Position numbers and translations under genes: made by a program. This document shows, piece by piece, positions 25,786-35,410 of a DNA stretch of 64,000 nucleotides; position 1 is the first letter of the stretch; every line of letters begins with the position of its first letter. The notes below the pieces were generated by a model that saw only the letters and a program-made list of their open reading frames with translations, had not been told where the DNA came from and did no database searches. Origin of the DNA: Prevotella brunnea (GTDB lineage: Bacteria; Bacteroidota; Bacteroidia; Bacteroidales; Bacteroidaceae); assembly GCF_008016795.1 (NCBI RefSeq), contig NZ_SDIK01000053.1, forward strand, positions 1 to 64,000, written 5' to 3'.

Positions 25786-27225
25786 TTATGCTCCGTGGAA
25801 AAGATATTCCGCCTGAATATCCTTGGTAAGCTGCGTGAAGAGCTTCTCCTGCAAACAGTCGGCAAGCTCGAGAGCTCTGGTGAGTATGCGATCGGAGAAT
25901 TCCTGCAACATATCATTTGCACGAAGTGGCTGCGACTTGTAAATGCGCAGATACTCTTCTTCCATCTCACGCTGACGGCGGTCGGTTTCCTCTTCAAACT
26001 TCAGGTAAGCCTCCTTAATCATCGGAGCATATTTATTATAGTTCACCATTCCGAGTGTCATCACCTTACGGAATTTCCAATAAGCCGACTCGGAATCTGC
26101 CTCGTCCTTTCCTTTTGTATAGGCTTCGGGATAAGAAGTGATGCCTTGATACAAAGGAAGGAACAAGCCGAGATCAGCCATACCCATTGCCACATAGCCT
26201 ACACAGCCGATGGCTTTTGGAAGTTCAGGACGAACCTGAAGAATATGGGTTTGTGTGGTGCGGAAGATGGACACCGGACGATAAGGCTCTTTGGGATTGC
26301 TGTGGAGATAAGGGTCGTGTTCCGTATTGTCATAGTGGAAACGGAAAGCATGCCGAAGAGCGGTGATGCTGATGGGTTTCTCTGCCGTGGCAAACACGGG
26401 AAAAGTATTCTTCGTTACATCATTCTTGATGGCGGGCGAGAACATCTTCTGCAATCCCCAAACACGCGGATAGTTATATGTGGTATCGAGTTCCTCGTCG
26501 CGAGCATAAGCTTCATGGAAATCGAACGTGCCTTTCTTGGGATCGTATAGCCCATTCTTCTCGGCAAACTCGATGAGGTCGGCTGAAGCAAGGAAATTCT
26601 CTTTGTCAGTCGGGTCGTAAACGCGGAATCGACTCTGATTTCCGGTAACGAAGTACTCTTCTTTCGGCATCTTGCAAGCCAACCAACGATGACCGCAGGC
26701 GGTTTCCAAATACCAAATTTCCTTGTTGTCAACAAATCCGATGCCGAAGCCTTCGGCTATTCCGTGTTTTTCTATCAACATTCCCAAGCGTTCCACGCCT
26801 TCGCGAGCGGTTTTCACGTAAGGAAGAACAACATTGAAAACGGCATTTTCTGCCAAGCCCGTCTCAACGAGCGGATCGAACTTCAACACGGCATCGCTGC
26901 TGAAAATGCTTTCAGTGGCACTCATGCCCACACCGGCACTATTGAATCCGGCACTACCCCAATGGTTGGGAAGACAGAACGGAGCAAGAGCACTATAGCC
27001 CAGCATCTCCGCCGGAAGCTCGCAACGGAAAGGACTATCCTTTGCCACAAACTCGCGAGGACCATTCTTCGTATCTTCGTATAGTTCGTAATTCTTTGCC
27101 TCCATGGCATCCCAGTCTTCCGAACGGGCTACTATCATCGAGCCATCGCTCGTCATGTCTTTGCCAACGATAATCGTTGTACATTCTGATGGGAGCTTAC
27201 CCATCGTTTCTTCTGTTCTTTTCAT
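25786..27225 (-). CDS. Peptidase family C69 dipeptidase
   Basis: A cytoplasmic N-terminal-nucleophile dipeptidase (PepD type) of broad specificity. The nucleophile is the Cys in SECTTIIVGKD (Cys15 with this start), exposed by autoprocessing, followed by SDGSMIVARSEDWDAMEAKN, GFNSAGVGMSATES and TACGHRWLACKMP as in the family. The frame is open further upstream, but the -7 box TACATTTG at 27255-27262 puts transcription start near 27248, so the first 38 possible residues cannot be translated. MKRTEE (27225), or ATGs at 27231 and 27237, are realistic starts. About 479 aa. Monocistronic. Confidence 0.88.
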   Translation of the reverse strand: MKRTEETMGKLPSECTTIIVGKDMTSDGSMIVARSEDWDAMEAKNYELYEDTKNGPREFVAKDSPFRCELPAEMLGYSALAPFCLPNHWGSAGFNSAGVGMSATESIFSSDAVLKFDPLVETGLAENAVFNVVLPYVKTAREGVERLGMLIEKHGIAEGFGIGFVDNKEIWYLETACGHRWLACKMPKEEYFVTGNQSRFRVYDPTDKENFLASADLIEFAEKNGLYDPKKGTFDFHEAYARDEELDTTYNYPRVWGLQKMFSPAIKNDVTKNTFPVFATAEKPISITALRHAFRFHYDNTEHDPYLHSNPKEPYRPVSIFRTTQTHILQVRPELPKAIGCVGYVAMGMADLGLFLPLYQGITSYPEAYTKGKDEADSESAYWKFRKVMTLGMVNYNKYAPMIKEAYLKFEEETDRRQREMEEEYLRIYKSQPLRANDMLQEFSDRILTRALELADCLQEKLFTQLTKDIQAEYLFHGA

Positions 27226-27254
27226 AAGCATTGTCATCAATGATTTTGATATGA

Positions 27255-27262
27255 CAAATGTA
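27255..27262 (-). promoter_or_regulatory. -7 box of the C69 dipeptidase gene
   Basis: TACATTTG on the minus strand. A TTTG lies 24 bp upstream (27287-27290), further than usual. It fixes the coding start downstream of 27248. Confidence 0.45.
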
Positions 27263-27339
27263 AGAAAAATATTTGAGAAAGGAAAACAAAAATGAAGAAA
27301 AATGTGTACGTTTAGTTTTGAACATCTACTATCCATCAA

Positions 27340-27743
27340 TGGCTCGTTAGCCCAAGCTTCACCCTCCCCTTATTTCTTCCAAGCCCCTTGCCATCGTTGT
27401 TTCAGCATTTTGATTATGGACTTCCGGTTCTACAATTTTTTATTTTCCTGAATGGTTCATGTTTCAAGTTTAATTTATCATATATTTCCACTGCCGGCTT
27501 GGAAGGCCTGCTGCATTGCCCGGATTGTATTCACGATATGACACCTTTAATCGATAATAAAGAACCATATCTCCCACGACCGGGTTAAATCTTTTTACCC
27601 TTTTGGCAAGACAAGAAAGAAAATGGACGACATTTGCACTCTATTGGTGCGATGGAACCTTGCAAATTGGGATGGAATGACGGCAAGGATGCGCATTGGT
27701 TTCCGGTTGAAAATCGATGAATTTTCAAGGCTATGAATATCAC
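27340..27743. other. Intergenic sequence with no recognised content
   Basis: Between the C69 gene and repeat copy 3. Short frames only (for example 27388-27588). No promoter, RNA or remnant is recognised. Confidence 0.4.
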
Positions 27744-27854
27744 TGATAATCAATGGTTTACGAATGCCATTTTAAAAGCTTACCTTTTGCGTTGTAAAAG
27801 CTAAGCTTTTGCATCCTAAAAGCTTAGCTTTTGAAAAGCGAAAGCTAAGCTTTC
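27744..27854 (+). repeat. Phased palindrome element, copy 3
   Basis: TGATAATCA is centred on 27748 and units are centred on 27781, 27803, 27825 and 27847. Units 2 and 3 are perfect; unit 1 has one change; unit 4 is changed only at both outer ends, which keeps its symmetry. It lies 209 bp past the 3' end of korB. Confidence 0.9.
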
Positions 27855-28002
27855 GCAATGCAAGACCTGTACGATTGCATTTCTATCATCATGTTTTGCA
27901 TCTTTCTTGTATGTTTTTCCGGCGGGATTTCATGCTCTTTTTGCGCAAAACAGCTCCTTATTTTTCCATTCGATTTAGAGAGACATCATCCCGAACACAA
28001 CC

Positions 28003-28035
28003 AAAAAAGGGTGCTTTCGCGAAGAAAGCACCCTT
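28003..28035 (-). terminator. Terminator of korAB
   Basis: Perfect 12-bp stem (28007-28018 with 28024-28035), 5-nt loop, A-run on the left that gives a U-tail on the minus strand. It is 28 bp past the korB stop. Confidence 0.85.
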
Positions 28036-28063
28036 ATTGTTGAGTTTGTATTGATTTGAGTTG

Positions 28064-29071
28064 TTATTTCACTTCCCAAATATCGTTGGTTTCGAGCAGT
28101 TCCATGAAGTTGTGATAAGGCTTTTTGCCTTTCACTTCCTCAATCTGCGCATTGACAGCCTCATCGTATGTAGGAGCCTCCACATCGCGGATAACGCCCA
28201 ATGCAATGGGGAAACCGTGCTCGTTGTCCATCATGGCAAGTTTCAGTTGCAAGGTGTCATCGACACAATGTGCATCGTGCACAAGGATGTCCTCGAGTTT
28301 AACACCATTCTCTCCGATTTTCACCACTTTCAATCCAAAACCTTCTTGAACGAGTCCGAACTCATTGTTTTCGCCGAACACCAATGGTTCGCCATGACGC
28401 ACATAGATGGCATTCTTCTTGCGTCCCTCTTTGTTATAAACGTTGGAGTGGCAGCCATCATTGAAGATGACGCAGTTTTGAAGAATCTCGCATACGGCAG
28501 CTCCCTTGTGATTGTTGGCAGCTTTGAGAATGTCGATAGTCTCTTGTGAGTCGGTTGCGACGCTGCGCGCGAAGAATTTTCCACGTGCGCCGAAGCAAAG
28601 CTCGGCAGGGCGGAATGGATCTTCCACCGAACCGTATGGCGTTGATTTCGATACGAATCCACGCGGACTTGTTGGTGAGTATTGACCTTTCGTCAGACCG
28701 TAGATACGGTTGTTCAAAAGAATCATGTTCAGATTAACATTCCTGCGCATGGCATGTATGAAGTGGTTTCCTCCGATAGCCAAACCATCGCCATCGCCTG
28801 ATATTTGCCAAACGTTAAGGTCGGGATTGACTATTTTCACACCGGTGGCAATGGATGCCGCACGTCCGTGTATGGTTTGCATGGCATAGGTGTTTACATA
28901 ATAAGGTAAACGACTCGAGCAACCGATACCTGATATGACGGCTGTTTGATATGGCGGAATGCCAATCTCTGCCATTGCTTTCTGGAAGCTGACTAAAAAG
29001 AAGTGGTCGCCACACCCGGGACACCATCTGGGTTGTCCTTTCTTAAAATCTTTATCTGTATATTCGCTCAT
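28064..29071 (-). CDS. korB: 2-oxoacid:ferredoxin oxidoreductase subunit beta
   Basis: The thiamine-diphosphate subunit that decarboxylates a 2-oxoacid (probably 2-oxoglutarate) and passes electrons to ferredoxin, forming the acyl-CoA. WCPGCGDHF near residues 17-25 and GIGCSSRLPYYVNTY, with GDGDGLAIGGNHFIHAMRRN as the ThDP-Mg signature, are typical. At 335 aa it is full length. It follows korA by 15 bp. 2-Oxoglutarate is favoured because the alpha subunit has the fused KorA layout, but other 2-oxoacids are possible. Confidence 0.88.
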   Translation of the reverse strand: MSEYTDKDFKKGQPRWCPGCGDHFFLVSFQKAMAEIGIPPYQTAVISGIGCSSRLPYYVNTYAMQTIHGRAASIATGVKIVNPDLNVWQISGDGDGLAIGGNHFIHAMRRNVNLNMILLNNRIYGLTKGQYSPTSPRGFVSKSTPYGSVEDPFRPAELCFGARGKFFARSVATDSQETIDILKAANNHKGAAVCEILQNCVIFNDGCHSNVYNKEGRKKNAIYVRHGEPLVFGENNEFGLVQEGFGLKVVKIGENGVKLEDILVHDAHCVDDTLQLKLAMMDNEHGFPIALGVIRDVEAPTYDEAVNAQIEEVKGKKPYHNFMELLETNDIWEVK

Positions 29072-29086
29072 TTTGATTTTTCCTTT

Positions 29087-30985
29087 TTATTGTAAGATTC
29101 GTGAATAGAACGTGCCACCTTCATCCTTTGGTGCAGGGAGGGTAATGATGCGCTCGAAGTCCTTTACGAGTTCTTGAACGACGAACGGTTGTCCCTTGAC
29201 TTGGTTGTATTGGTAAGGCGCGAAGTGGTTGATACGGATGCGCAGCAGGGCAGCCAACTGTCCGAGGTTTTGCTCCGCCACTACCACCTTTTTATATTTA
29301 CCCAGTATCTCGGCTGTATTGGCAGGCAGTGGGTTGATATACTTGAATTGTGCCAAAGCAACTTTGTTGCCTCTTGAGCGCAATTCCTGCATGGCGGTGT
29401 ATAAGTGTCCATATGTACTTCCAAATCCCACGATGAGCAAGTCGGCATCATCAGCATCGCCCTGAACTTGCAGGTCGGGTACCGGTATGCGAGCCACTTT
29501 CTCAAATCTCAGCGTGTCCATCTTATGATGGTTCTCCGGTTCGGTTGAGATGGCGCCGGTCTTTCCGTCTTTCTCCAATCCGCCGAGGATGTGCGTGTAG
29601 CCTTCCATGCCAGGGATGGCCCAATAGCGCACATTGCTGTATTCATCGCGTTTGTATGGACGGTATGAGTAGCGTTGTGCCTCGGTTGTGTAATGCGGTC
29701 TGATTTCCGGGAGGTCAACTATGTCGGGTAATTTCCATGCCGATGAGCCGTTGGCAATGAAAGCATCGGTGAGGAGTACCACCGGGGTCATGTGCTCGAG
29801 TGCCATCTTGCATGCAGCGAATGCCGCATCGAAACAGTCGGTCGGGCTGGTGGCAGCAATGACCGGCATCGGGCTTTCGCCGTTTCTGCCGTAGAGCACT
29901 TGCAAAAGGTCGGTTTGTTCCGACTTAGTGGGGAGTCCTGTTGATGGACCACCACGCTGAACATCTACAATAACGAGGGGCAACTCATCAATGACGGCAA
30001 GGTTCATAGCCTCGCTCTTCAGGCAAATGCCCGGTCCCGACGTAGAGGTTACCGCGAGAGCTCCGGCGAAAGCTGCACCAATGGAAGATGCGGCTGCCGA
30101 GATTTCGTCCTCGCTCTGCATGGTGATTACTCCGAGCGATTTGTGCTTGGACAGCTCATGGAGAATATCCGATGCGGGGGTGATGGGATAAGAACCCAAA
30201 TAAAGTTTCAAACCGGCTTTTTCGGCTGCCGCCATCAGTCCGTATGCGGTGGCTTTGTTACCGGTGATGTCCATGTATCTGCCGGGTTGCTTCTGTTTGG
30301 TTTCTATGCGATAGGTGTTGGGTACTGACGCGTGGATGTTGTGTCCATAGTCGTAGCCGGCTTGTACCACCTTGATGTTCGCTTCGGCAATTGCCGGTTT
30401 CTTCTTGAACTTATCGTTCAGGAAATTGCTTACCAACTCCAAATCGCGATTGAACAGCCAGCATACTAATCCCAATGCAAACATGTTGCGGCACTTCAGG
30501 ATGGATTTGTTGTCCATGCCTGTATCGGCAAGACAATCTTTAACCATCTTCGTGATAGGACAGGCTACTACGCGGTCAGGGTCTATCCCCATCTCGTCCA
30601 AATAGTCGTCGGTTGAAAACTCTGCCTTTCTCAAGTCGCGCGGACCGAAAGAGTCTGTGTCGATAATGATAGTTCCTTGTGGCTTGCAGTTCTTGTATTG
30701 CGTTTTTAAAGCGGCTGCATTCATAGCTACGAGAACATCGCATTTGTCGCCCGGGGTGTACACTTTTCCTGCGCCGATGTGCACTCTGTATCCGCTTACA
30801 CCCGTCAGCGAGCCTTGCGGAGCGCGAATGTCGGCCGGGTAGTCCGGGAATGTTGAGATTCCGTTTCCTACGGTCGCCGAGACGTTGGAAAAGATGTTAC
30901 CCGCAAGTTGCATTCCGTCTCCGGAGTCTCCGGAAAAAAGGACAACAACGTGCTCGAGTTCTTTTACTTCAAGTTGTTCTTCCAT
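29087..30985 (-). CDS. korA: 2-oxoacid:ferredoxin oxidoreductase subunit alpha (gamma-alpha fusion)
   Basis: The 632-aa partner of KorB. Residues 10-190 are the gamma domain (FSGDSGDGMQLAGNIF, YPADIRAPQGSLTGVSGYRVHIG). Residues 240 onward are the alpha pyrimidine-binding domain (GSYPITPASDILHELS, MQSEDEISAAASSIGAAFAG, SGPGICLKSEAMNLA) with a C-terminal transketolase-like domain. Gamma-alpha fusion is standard for bacterial KorAB. Together with SucCD it links 2-oxoglutarate to succinate with ATP. Oxygen sensitivity is expected of the family, which suits an anaerobe. Confidence 0.88.
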   Translation of the reverse strand: MEEQLEVKELEHVVVLFSGDSGDGMQLAGNIFSNVSATVGNGISTFPDYPADIRAPQGSLTGVSGYRVHIGAGKVYTPGDKCDVLVAMNAAALKTQYKNCKPQGTIIIDTDSFGPRDLRKAEFSTDDYLDEMGIDPDRVVACPITKMVKDCLADTGMDNKSILKCRNMFALGLVCWLFNRDLELVSNFLNDKFKKKPAIAEANIKVVQAGYDYGHNIHASVPNTYRIETKQKQPGRYMDITGNKATAYGLMAAAEKAGLKLYLGSYPITPASDILHELSKHKSLGVITMQSEDEISAAASSIGAAFAGALAVTSTSGPGICLKSEAMNLAVIDELPLVIVDVQRGGPSTGLPTKSEQTDLLQVLYGRNGESPMPVIAATSPTDCFDAAFAACKMALEHMTPVVLLTDAFIANGSSAWKLPDIVDLPEIRPHYTTEAQRYSYRPYKRDEYSNVRYWAIPGMEGYTHILGGLEKDGKTGAISTEPENHHKMDTLRFEKVARIPVPDLQVQGDADDADLLIVGFGSTYGHLYTAMQELRSRGNKVALAQFKYINPLPANTAEILGKYKKVVVAEQNLGQLAALLRIRINHFAPYQYNQVKGQPFVVQELVKDFERIITLPAPKDEGGTFYSRILQ

Positions 30986-31089
30986 AAGATTAATTTGTTT
31001 ATGTTAGTTTCGTTCCGCAAAATTGCAAAGAATAATTGAGAAAACAAAATCTTTTGGAATAAAAAACTTATCTTTTCCGAAAACATAAA

Positions 31090-31154
31090 AATAAAAGCTC
31101 TGTAAGGGAGAGGAATAGTAATTGAAAACGATTCCAATCTCTTTACAAAGCTTT
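31090..31154 (-). terminator. Terminator of the nucleoside kinase gene
   Basis: Long imperfect hairpin, 31096-31117 pairing with 31131-31152 through G-U pairs and one bulge. The A-rich left flank gives a U-rich tail on the minus strand. It lies in the 280-bp gap before korA. Confidence 0.6.
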
Positions 31155-31265
31155 GTATTGGCTATGTGTGATTTGCGGTATCTTTATTCTGCAGAGAAGA
31201 TATTATTCCGCATTTTTATTAGTTTATCAATCCGTTGAATCCGAGAGTGATAACAGAGCTTTTGT

Positions 31266-32927
31266 TCAATATTTGAACGATGAACCTCCCAAGAACTCAC
31301 GCAAAAGCGATGTGGGAGGAAGAGTCTTATAGGGTAAGGTGGAGAAGTAACGCAGGAATTTGCGTAAGCGGTAAGCCTCCGCATACTCCTCACAGTTCTC
31401 CGGGACTTGTTCCAACACTTCTTCGGCTTGATTCTTTATCACTGCGAGTTCAAAGAGCATGGCACTGTTAAACATGACATCAGCATTCTCTTGGTAAGGG
31501 AATATCCATTTGTTTTCGCCCGCTCGCACACTGGGCCATCGGCGAATGGTATCCTTGGCGGAACAACCACGATATTTGTGATCGCGAACGATGCGGCGCA
31601 GCAGACGATTGTCGGTCGTTGGGATGTAGTTGTGGTCGTCAAGGAGGATAGTCGTCAATGCGGAAGCGTAGATCTTGAACTTTTTGTCGTCAGAGATTTG
31701 TTCCGTGAGCTTAGGATTCAAGGCGTGAATGCCTTCCACCAGCAGGATGTTATTCTCGTTCAGGCTCAGTTTCTTTCCGCTCTGCTCGCTCTTTCCTGTT
31801 TGGAAATTATACTTTGGCAGCTCTACTTCCTCGCCATCGAACAATGCCGAGAATTGTTTGTTAATCAAAGGGAGGTTCAAAGCATAGAGACTTTCGTAAT
31901 CTAACTCTCCTTTTTCATCTTTGGGCGTGTTCTTGCGGTCTATGAAATAATCATCAAGCGAAACTTGTACGGGCTTGATACCACAGGTTAGCAGCTGAAC
32001 GGAGAGTCGTTTACAGAATGTTGTCTTTCCACTCGATGAAGGACCGGCGATCAATACCACTTTCACGCCTTTTCGTTGGGATATTGTTTCGGCGATTTGA
32101 GCTATCTTCTTTTCTTGTAATGCTTCGCTCACGTTGATAATCTCGTTGGAATAACCTTGCTTTACCACTTCGTTGAAGTCGCCAACGGTACTCACTCCGA
32201 GAATTTTCTGCCAGTTGTGATGTTCCTTGAACACTTCGAACATCTTGTCCTGACAAATGAGTTCGCCCAATTTGGACGGATCTTCCAATGAGGGAATGCG
32301 CAATAAAATCCCATCGTAGTATTTAACGATACCAAAAAGCTTGATTTGCGATGTGTTGGTCAGCATGGATCCATAGTAGTAATCTTTATAATCGTCTAAT
32401 TTATAATAGGTGGTATAAAGCGAACCGCTATGTTTCAATAATTTCACTTTAGCCTCATCGCCCAGTTTCTCAAACATTTCCAGAGCTGCTTCCGTGGTGG
32501 TTTCGTAGCGAAGAATGGGAATACCTGCATCAATGATTTGCTGAACGCGCTCTCTTATCTTCTTTACGTCTTCTTCTTCCACCGGATGTCCCAGCTTTAG
32601 ATTGCAGTAATATCCGTTAGAAACAGGGATGTCGATTACCACTTCGCTGCCGGGGTACAGATCATGAACCGCCTTACACAGCACCATGAAAAGCGAACGC
32701 GTATAGGTTCGTCTGCCGGAAGCTGTGTATAAATCAAGAAATTCAATGTCTTTGTTGTGATACAAGCGGAAATGCATGCCTTCCACCTTGTTATTTACCC
32801 TTGCGCTGACCGGTCCGAAGTCCATTTTCAGATTTAAAGCATGAAAAACTTCAGAAAGTGTACTCCCGATGGGGACTTCTAAAGTTTTTTTATTATTTTT
32901 GCAACGGATTTGTAATACTTGTTTCAT
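31266..32927 (-). CDS. Nucleoside (uridine-type) kinase with ThrRS-like N-terminal domains
   Basis: Phosphorylates a nucleoside, presumably uridine or cytidine, in pyrimidine salvage. The kinase is C-terminal: P-loop GPSSSGKT near 293-300, then SLDDYFIDR and LLVEGIHALNP. Ahead of it are a TGS-like domain (1-65) and a region resembling the second additional domain of threonyl-tRNA synthetase (VSNGYYCNLKLGHPVEEEDVKKI, about 100-125). The 553 aa match this fused subfamily. The start is MKQVLQ; an ATG five codons earlier is possible. Its promoter lies in the 73-bp space shared with the divergent Na/Pi gene. Confidence 0.85.
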   Translation of the reverse strand: MKQVLQIRCKNNKKTLEVPIGSTLSEVFHALNLKMDFGPVSARVNNKVEGMHFRLYHNKDIEFLDLYTASGRRTYTRSLFMVLCKAVHDLYPGSEVVIDIPVSNGYYCNLKLGHPVEEEDVKKIRERVQQIIDAGIPILRYETTTEAALEMFEKLGDEAKVKLLKHSGSLYTTYYKLDDYKDYYYGSMLTNTSQIKLFGIVKYYDGILLRIPSLEDPSKLGELICQDKMFEVFKEHHNWQKILGVSTVGDFNEVVKQGYSNEIINVSEALQEKKIAQIAETISQRKGVKVVLIAGPSSSGKTTFCKRLSVQLLTCGIKPVQVSLDDYFIDRKNTPKDEKGELDYESLYALNLPLINKQFSALFDGEEVELPKYNFQTGKSEQSGKKLSLNENNILLVEGIHALNPKLTEQISDDKKFKIYASALTTILLDDHNYIPTTDNRLLRRIVRDHKYRGCSAKDTIRRWPSVRAGENKWIFPYQENADVMFNSAMLFELAVIKNQAEEVLEQVPENCEEYAEAYRLRKFLRYFSTLPYKTLPPTSLLREFLGGSSFKY

Positions 32928-32956
32928 ACTTATGACATGCATTTTGTTTGATGGCT

Positions 32957-32987
32957 TAAAGGTAGCAAATTTTCAACACACTGCAAA
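32957..32987 (-). promoter_or_regulatory. Promoter of the nucleoside kinase gene
   Basis: On the minus strand: TTTG (32984-32987), 19 bp, TACCTTTA (32957-32964), with the last base of the -7 box off consensus. The expected start is near 32950. Confidence 0.6.
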
Positions 32988-33015
32988 GAAAAATCGCGTA
33001 ATAATACATTAAATC

Positions 33016-34731
33016 ATGACTACGAGTGATTATTTAACTATTTTTTTTAAGATTATCGGTTCATTGGCTCTTCTCATTTATGGTATGAAAATAATGAGCG
33101 AAGCACTTCAAAAAATGGCAGGTTCGCAGTTGCGACATATCTTAGGCGCAATGACCACCAACCGCTTTACGGGAATGCTGACCGGAACATTCATCACCTG
33201 TGCCGTGCAATCCTCCTCTGCCACTACGGTTATGACCGTTTCGTTTGTCAATGCCGGACTTCTCACGCTTGCTCAGGCCATCTCTGTCATTATGGGTGCC
33301 AACATCGGAACCACGCTGACTGCATGGATCATGTCGTTAGGCTATGCTGTGGACTTAACAAGTTTTGTCTTTCCTTCTTTCCTTGTGGGCATTGTCCTTA
33401 TTTATACGCGCAAGATGCGTTATGTTGGCGACTTTCTTTTCGGTTTGTCGTTTATGTTTTTCAGTTTAGTGCTGCTCAGTGATGGTGGCAAGGATTTACA
33501 GTTGGAGAGTAATCCGGCAATCATTGAGTTTTTCAAGTCGTTCGACGTAAACAGCTACACCACTATTCTGAGTTTCCTTGCCATCGGAACGGTTATCACT
33601 TGTCTTGTTCAATCCTCGGCAGCCGTGATGGCGATTACCATTCTCATGTGCTCAACGGGTGTTTTGCCCATTTATCTTGGTATCGCGCTTGTGATGGGCG
33701 AGAACATCGGCACCACGATTACTGCCAATTTAGCAGCACTTGGTGCCAATACGCAAGCCCGACGTGCAGCTTTGGCTCACCTTATGTTCAATATTATCGG
33801 TGTTGTTTGGGTGTTGTGTCTGTTCTATCCGTTTGTGAACATGGTCTGCGGCATCGTTGGGTTCAATCCCGATATCCATGCACTTGAGCAACAAGATGTG
33901 GTGCATTTGCTTCCGGTAGTCTTGGCTGCTTTCCACACCTGCTTCAATGTGATTAACACCACGCTTCTCATTTGGTTTATTCCTCAATTGGAGCGATTAG
34001 TTTGTATGCTTGTCAAGCCTCGCAAGAGCGAAACGGAAGAAGATTTCCGTCTTCGTTTCATTCAGGCAGGCATTATGAAGACCCCAGAGTTGTCGGTGCT
34101 TGAGGCAAGCAAGGAAATTCATTCGTTTGCAGAGCGTTTGCAGCGAATGTTTGGAATGGTTCGCGAGCTACTTGGTATCGAGGATGATGCGGAGTTCTCA
34201 AGACTTTATGCCCGAATAGAGAAGTATGAAGTTATTTCCGACAATATGGAAATTGAGATAGCGAAATATCTTGATGAAATTTCAAATGCCCATCTCAGTG
34301 ATGAGACGAAAGAGAAGGTGCGTTCCATGCTTCGCGAAATATCCGAATTGGAAAGTATTGGTGATGCTTGTTACAACATTGCGCGCACGGAAAATCGCCG
34401 TGTCAAGGGTAAAGAGAAGTTCTCGGAAGAGCAATATAACAGGATATTCCAAATGTTTGAGCTGACCGATGAGGCACTTACGCAGATGAACCGCATTTTA
34501 GTGGGACACAAACACGAGAACGATATCCATCATTCGTTCAATATCGAGAATGAGATCAATAATTATCGCGACCAGCTTAGTTCACAGAACATTAACGATG
34601 TGAACAATCATAAATACACCTATGCCATTGGAACGATGTACATGGACATTATTCAAGAGTGTGAAAAGCTTGGCGATTATGTTGTCAATGTGGTAGAGGC
34701 GCGCATGGGCATTCGTCAGCAGGAAGCGTAA
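33016..34731 (+). CDS. Na/Pi cotransporter family protein with PhoU-like domain
   Basis: An inner-membrane sodium-phosphate cotransporter of the NptA/YjbB type. Residues 5-330 hold about nine membrane segments in two inverted halves, each with the family QSSS motif: AVQSSSATTVM (about 62) and LVQSSAAVMAI (about 199). Residues 355-565 are a helical PhoU-like cytoplasmic domain, thought to gate transport. At 571 aa it is a normal length. Divergent from the nucleoside kinase gene and convergent with wbqC. The transported ion is assigned from the family only. Confidence 0.88.
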   Translation: MTTSDYLTIFFKIIGSLALLIYGMKIMSEALQKMAGSQLRHILGAMTTNRFTGMLTGTFITCAVQSSSATTVMTVSFVNAGLLTLAQAISVIMGANIGTTLTAWIMSLGYAVDLTSFVFPSFLVGIVLIYTRKMRYVGDFLFGLSFMFFSLVLLSDGGKDLQLESNPAIIEFFKSFDVNSYTTILSFLAIGTVITCLVQSSAAVMAITILMCSTGVLPIYLGIALVMGENIGTTITANLAALGANTQARRAALAHLMFNIIGVVWVLCLFYPFVNMVCGIVGFNPDIHALEQQDVVHLLPVVLAAFHTCFNVINTTLLIWFIPQLERLVCMLVKPRKSETEEDFRLRFIQAGIMKTPELSVLEASKEIHSFAERLQRMFGMVRELLGIEDDAEFSRLYARIEKYEVISDNMEIEIAKYLDEISNAHLSDETKEKVRSMLREISELESIGDACYNIARTENRRVKGKEKFSEEQYNRIFQMFELTDEALTQMNRILVGHKHENDIHHSFNIENEINNYRDQLSSQNINDVNNHKYTYAIGTMYMDIIQECEKLGDYVVNVVEARMGIRQQEA

Positions 34732-34762
34732 AATGCTGTTTTCGGCGCGTTATGTTTCGGCA

Positions 34763-35404
34763 TTACAGGTAGAAAATGGCTTCGTTGCCCTCGTTAAAAA
34801 GCAGATCGAGAATGCTTAGATTGGGCTGAAAGCCGATTTTCCGTCCGTACACTTGGTAATAAGGTTTCGGAATGAACTCAGAATCGCTTGCCGGATGTTT
34901 CGGGCGGATTGCTTCTCTGAAGTCTGCCACATCAGTGTTTGCGCCGGTTTCGTCTGTCCGGACGTATTCATCGGTGCAACTAATTTTTGGGCGCACATCG
35001 AGCAATTCACACATGGTGTACATGATTTCAGTGTTGAAATCAAACAGATAATCCCATTTTCGTTCAAAAAATGGGCGAATGTCATCCTGATAAAACTCAA
35101 AGAACGGGCTTTCGCCGTAGGCTGAGAGTAAGGCGTTCCAATGGCGGTGTCGCCAATTGTCATGGTCGCTGATGCGCACATCTTTTATTTCGCATTTGCG
35201 ATTGTCGAACTTCTCCACCGGTATTGATAGTGTTTGCAACCCATTTGTTGTTGCAATCACGCACCGATTTCTGTAAGTTTGTTTGATGAAGTTTTCGTAT
35301 CGTTCTATCCTGCACTCGTATCGATTGAGCTTCTGATACCACTGCACCGGTCCGAAATACGTGGAAGACAAAAGACACGTTCTTCCTTCTGTCCCTGTTT
35401 CCAA
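34763..35404 (-). CDS. WbqC family protein
   Basis: A 213-aa protein of the WbqC/DUF family found in many polysaccharide loci: LLSSTYFGPVQWYQKL near the start, YRNRCVIATTNGLQTLSIPV, RHWNALLSAYGESPFFEFY and the C-terminal YGRKIGFQPNLSILDLLFNEG. Its biochemical role is not settled; an acyl or aminoacyl transfer to glycans has been suggested. It is the last gene of dapB-lepB-wbqC, 6 bp behind lepB, an order repeated in Bacteroidetes genomes. No other sugar-locus genes are nearby. Confidence 0.8.
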   Translation of the reverse strand: METGTEGRTCLLSSTYFGPVQWYQKLNRYECRIERYENFIKQTYRNRCVIATTNGLQTLSIPVEKFDNRKCEIKDVRISDHDNWRHRHWNALLSAYGESPFFEFYQDDIRPFFERKWDYLFDFNTEIMYTMCELLDVRPKISCTDEYVRTDETGANTDVADFREAIRPKHPASDSEFIPKPYYQVYGRKIGFQPNLSILDLLFNEGNEAIFYL

Positions 35405-35410
35405 TCCTTT

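Noticed and set aside
27226-27339. N-terminal extension of the C69 dipeptidase resembling a signal peptide
   Set aside because: A promoter -7 box lies inside it, so these codons are upstream of the transcript. The catalytic Cys would also be too far from the N terminus.
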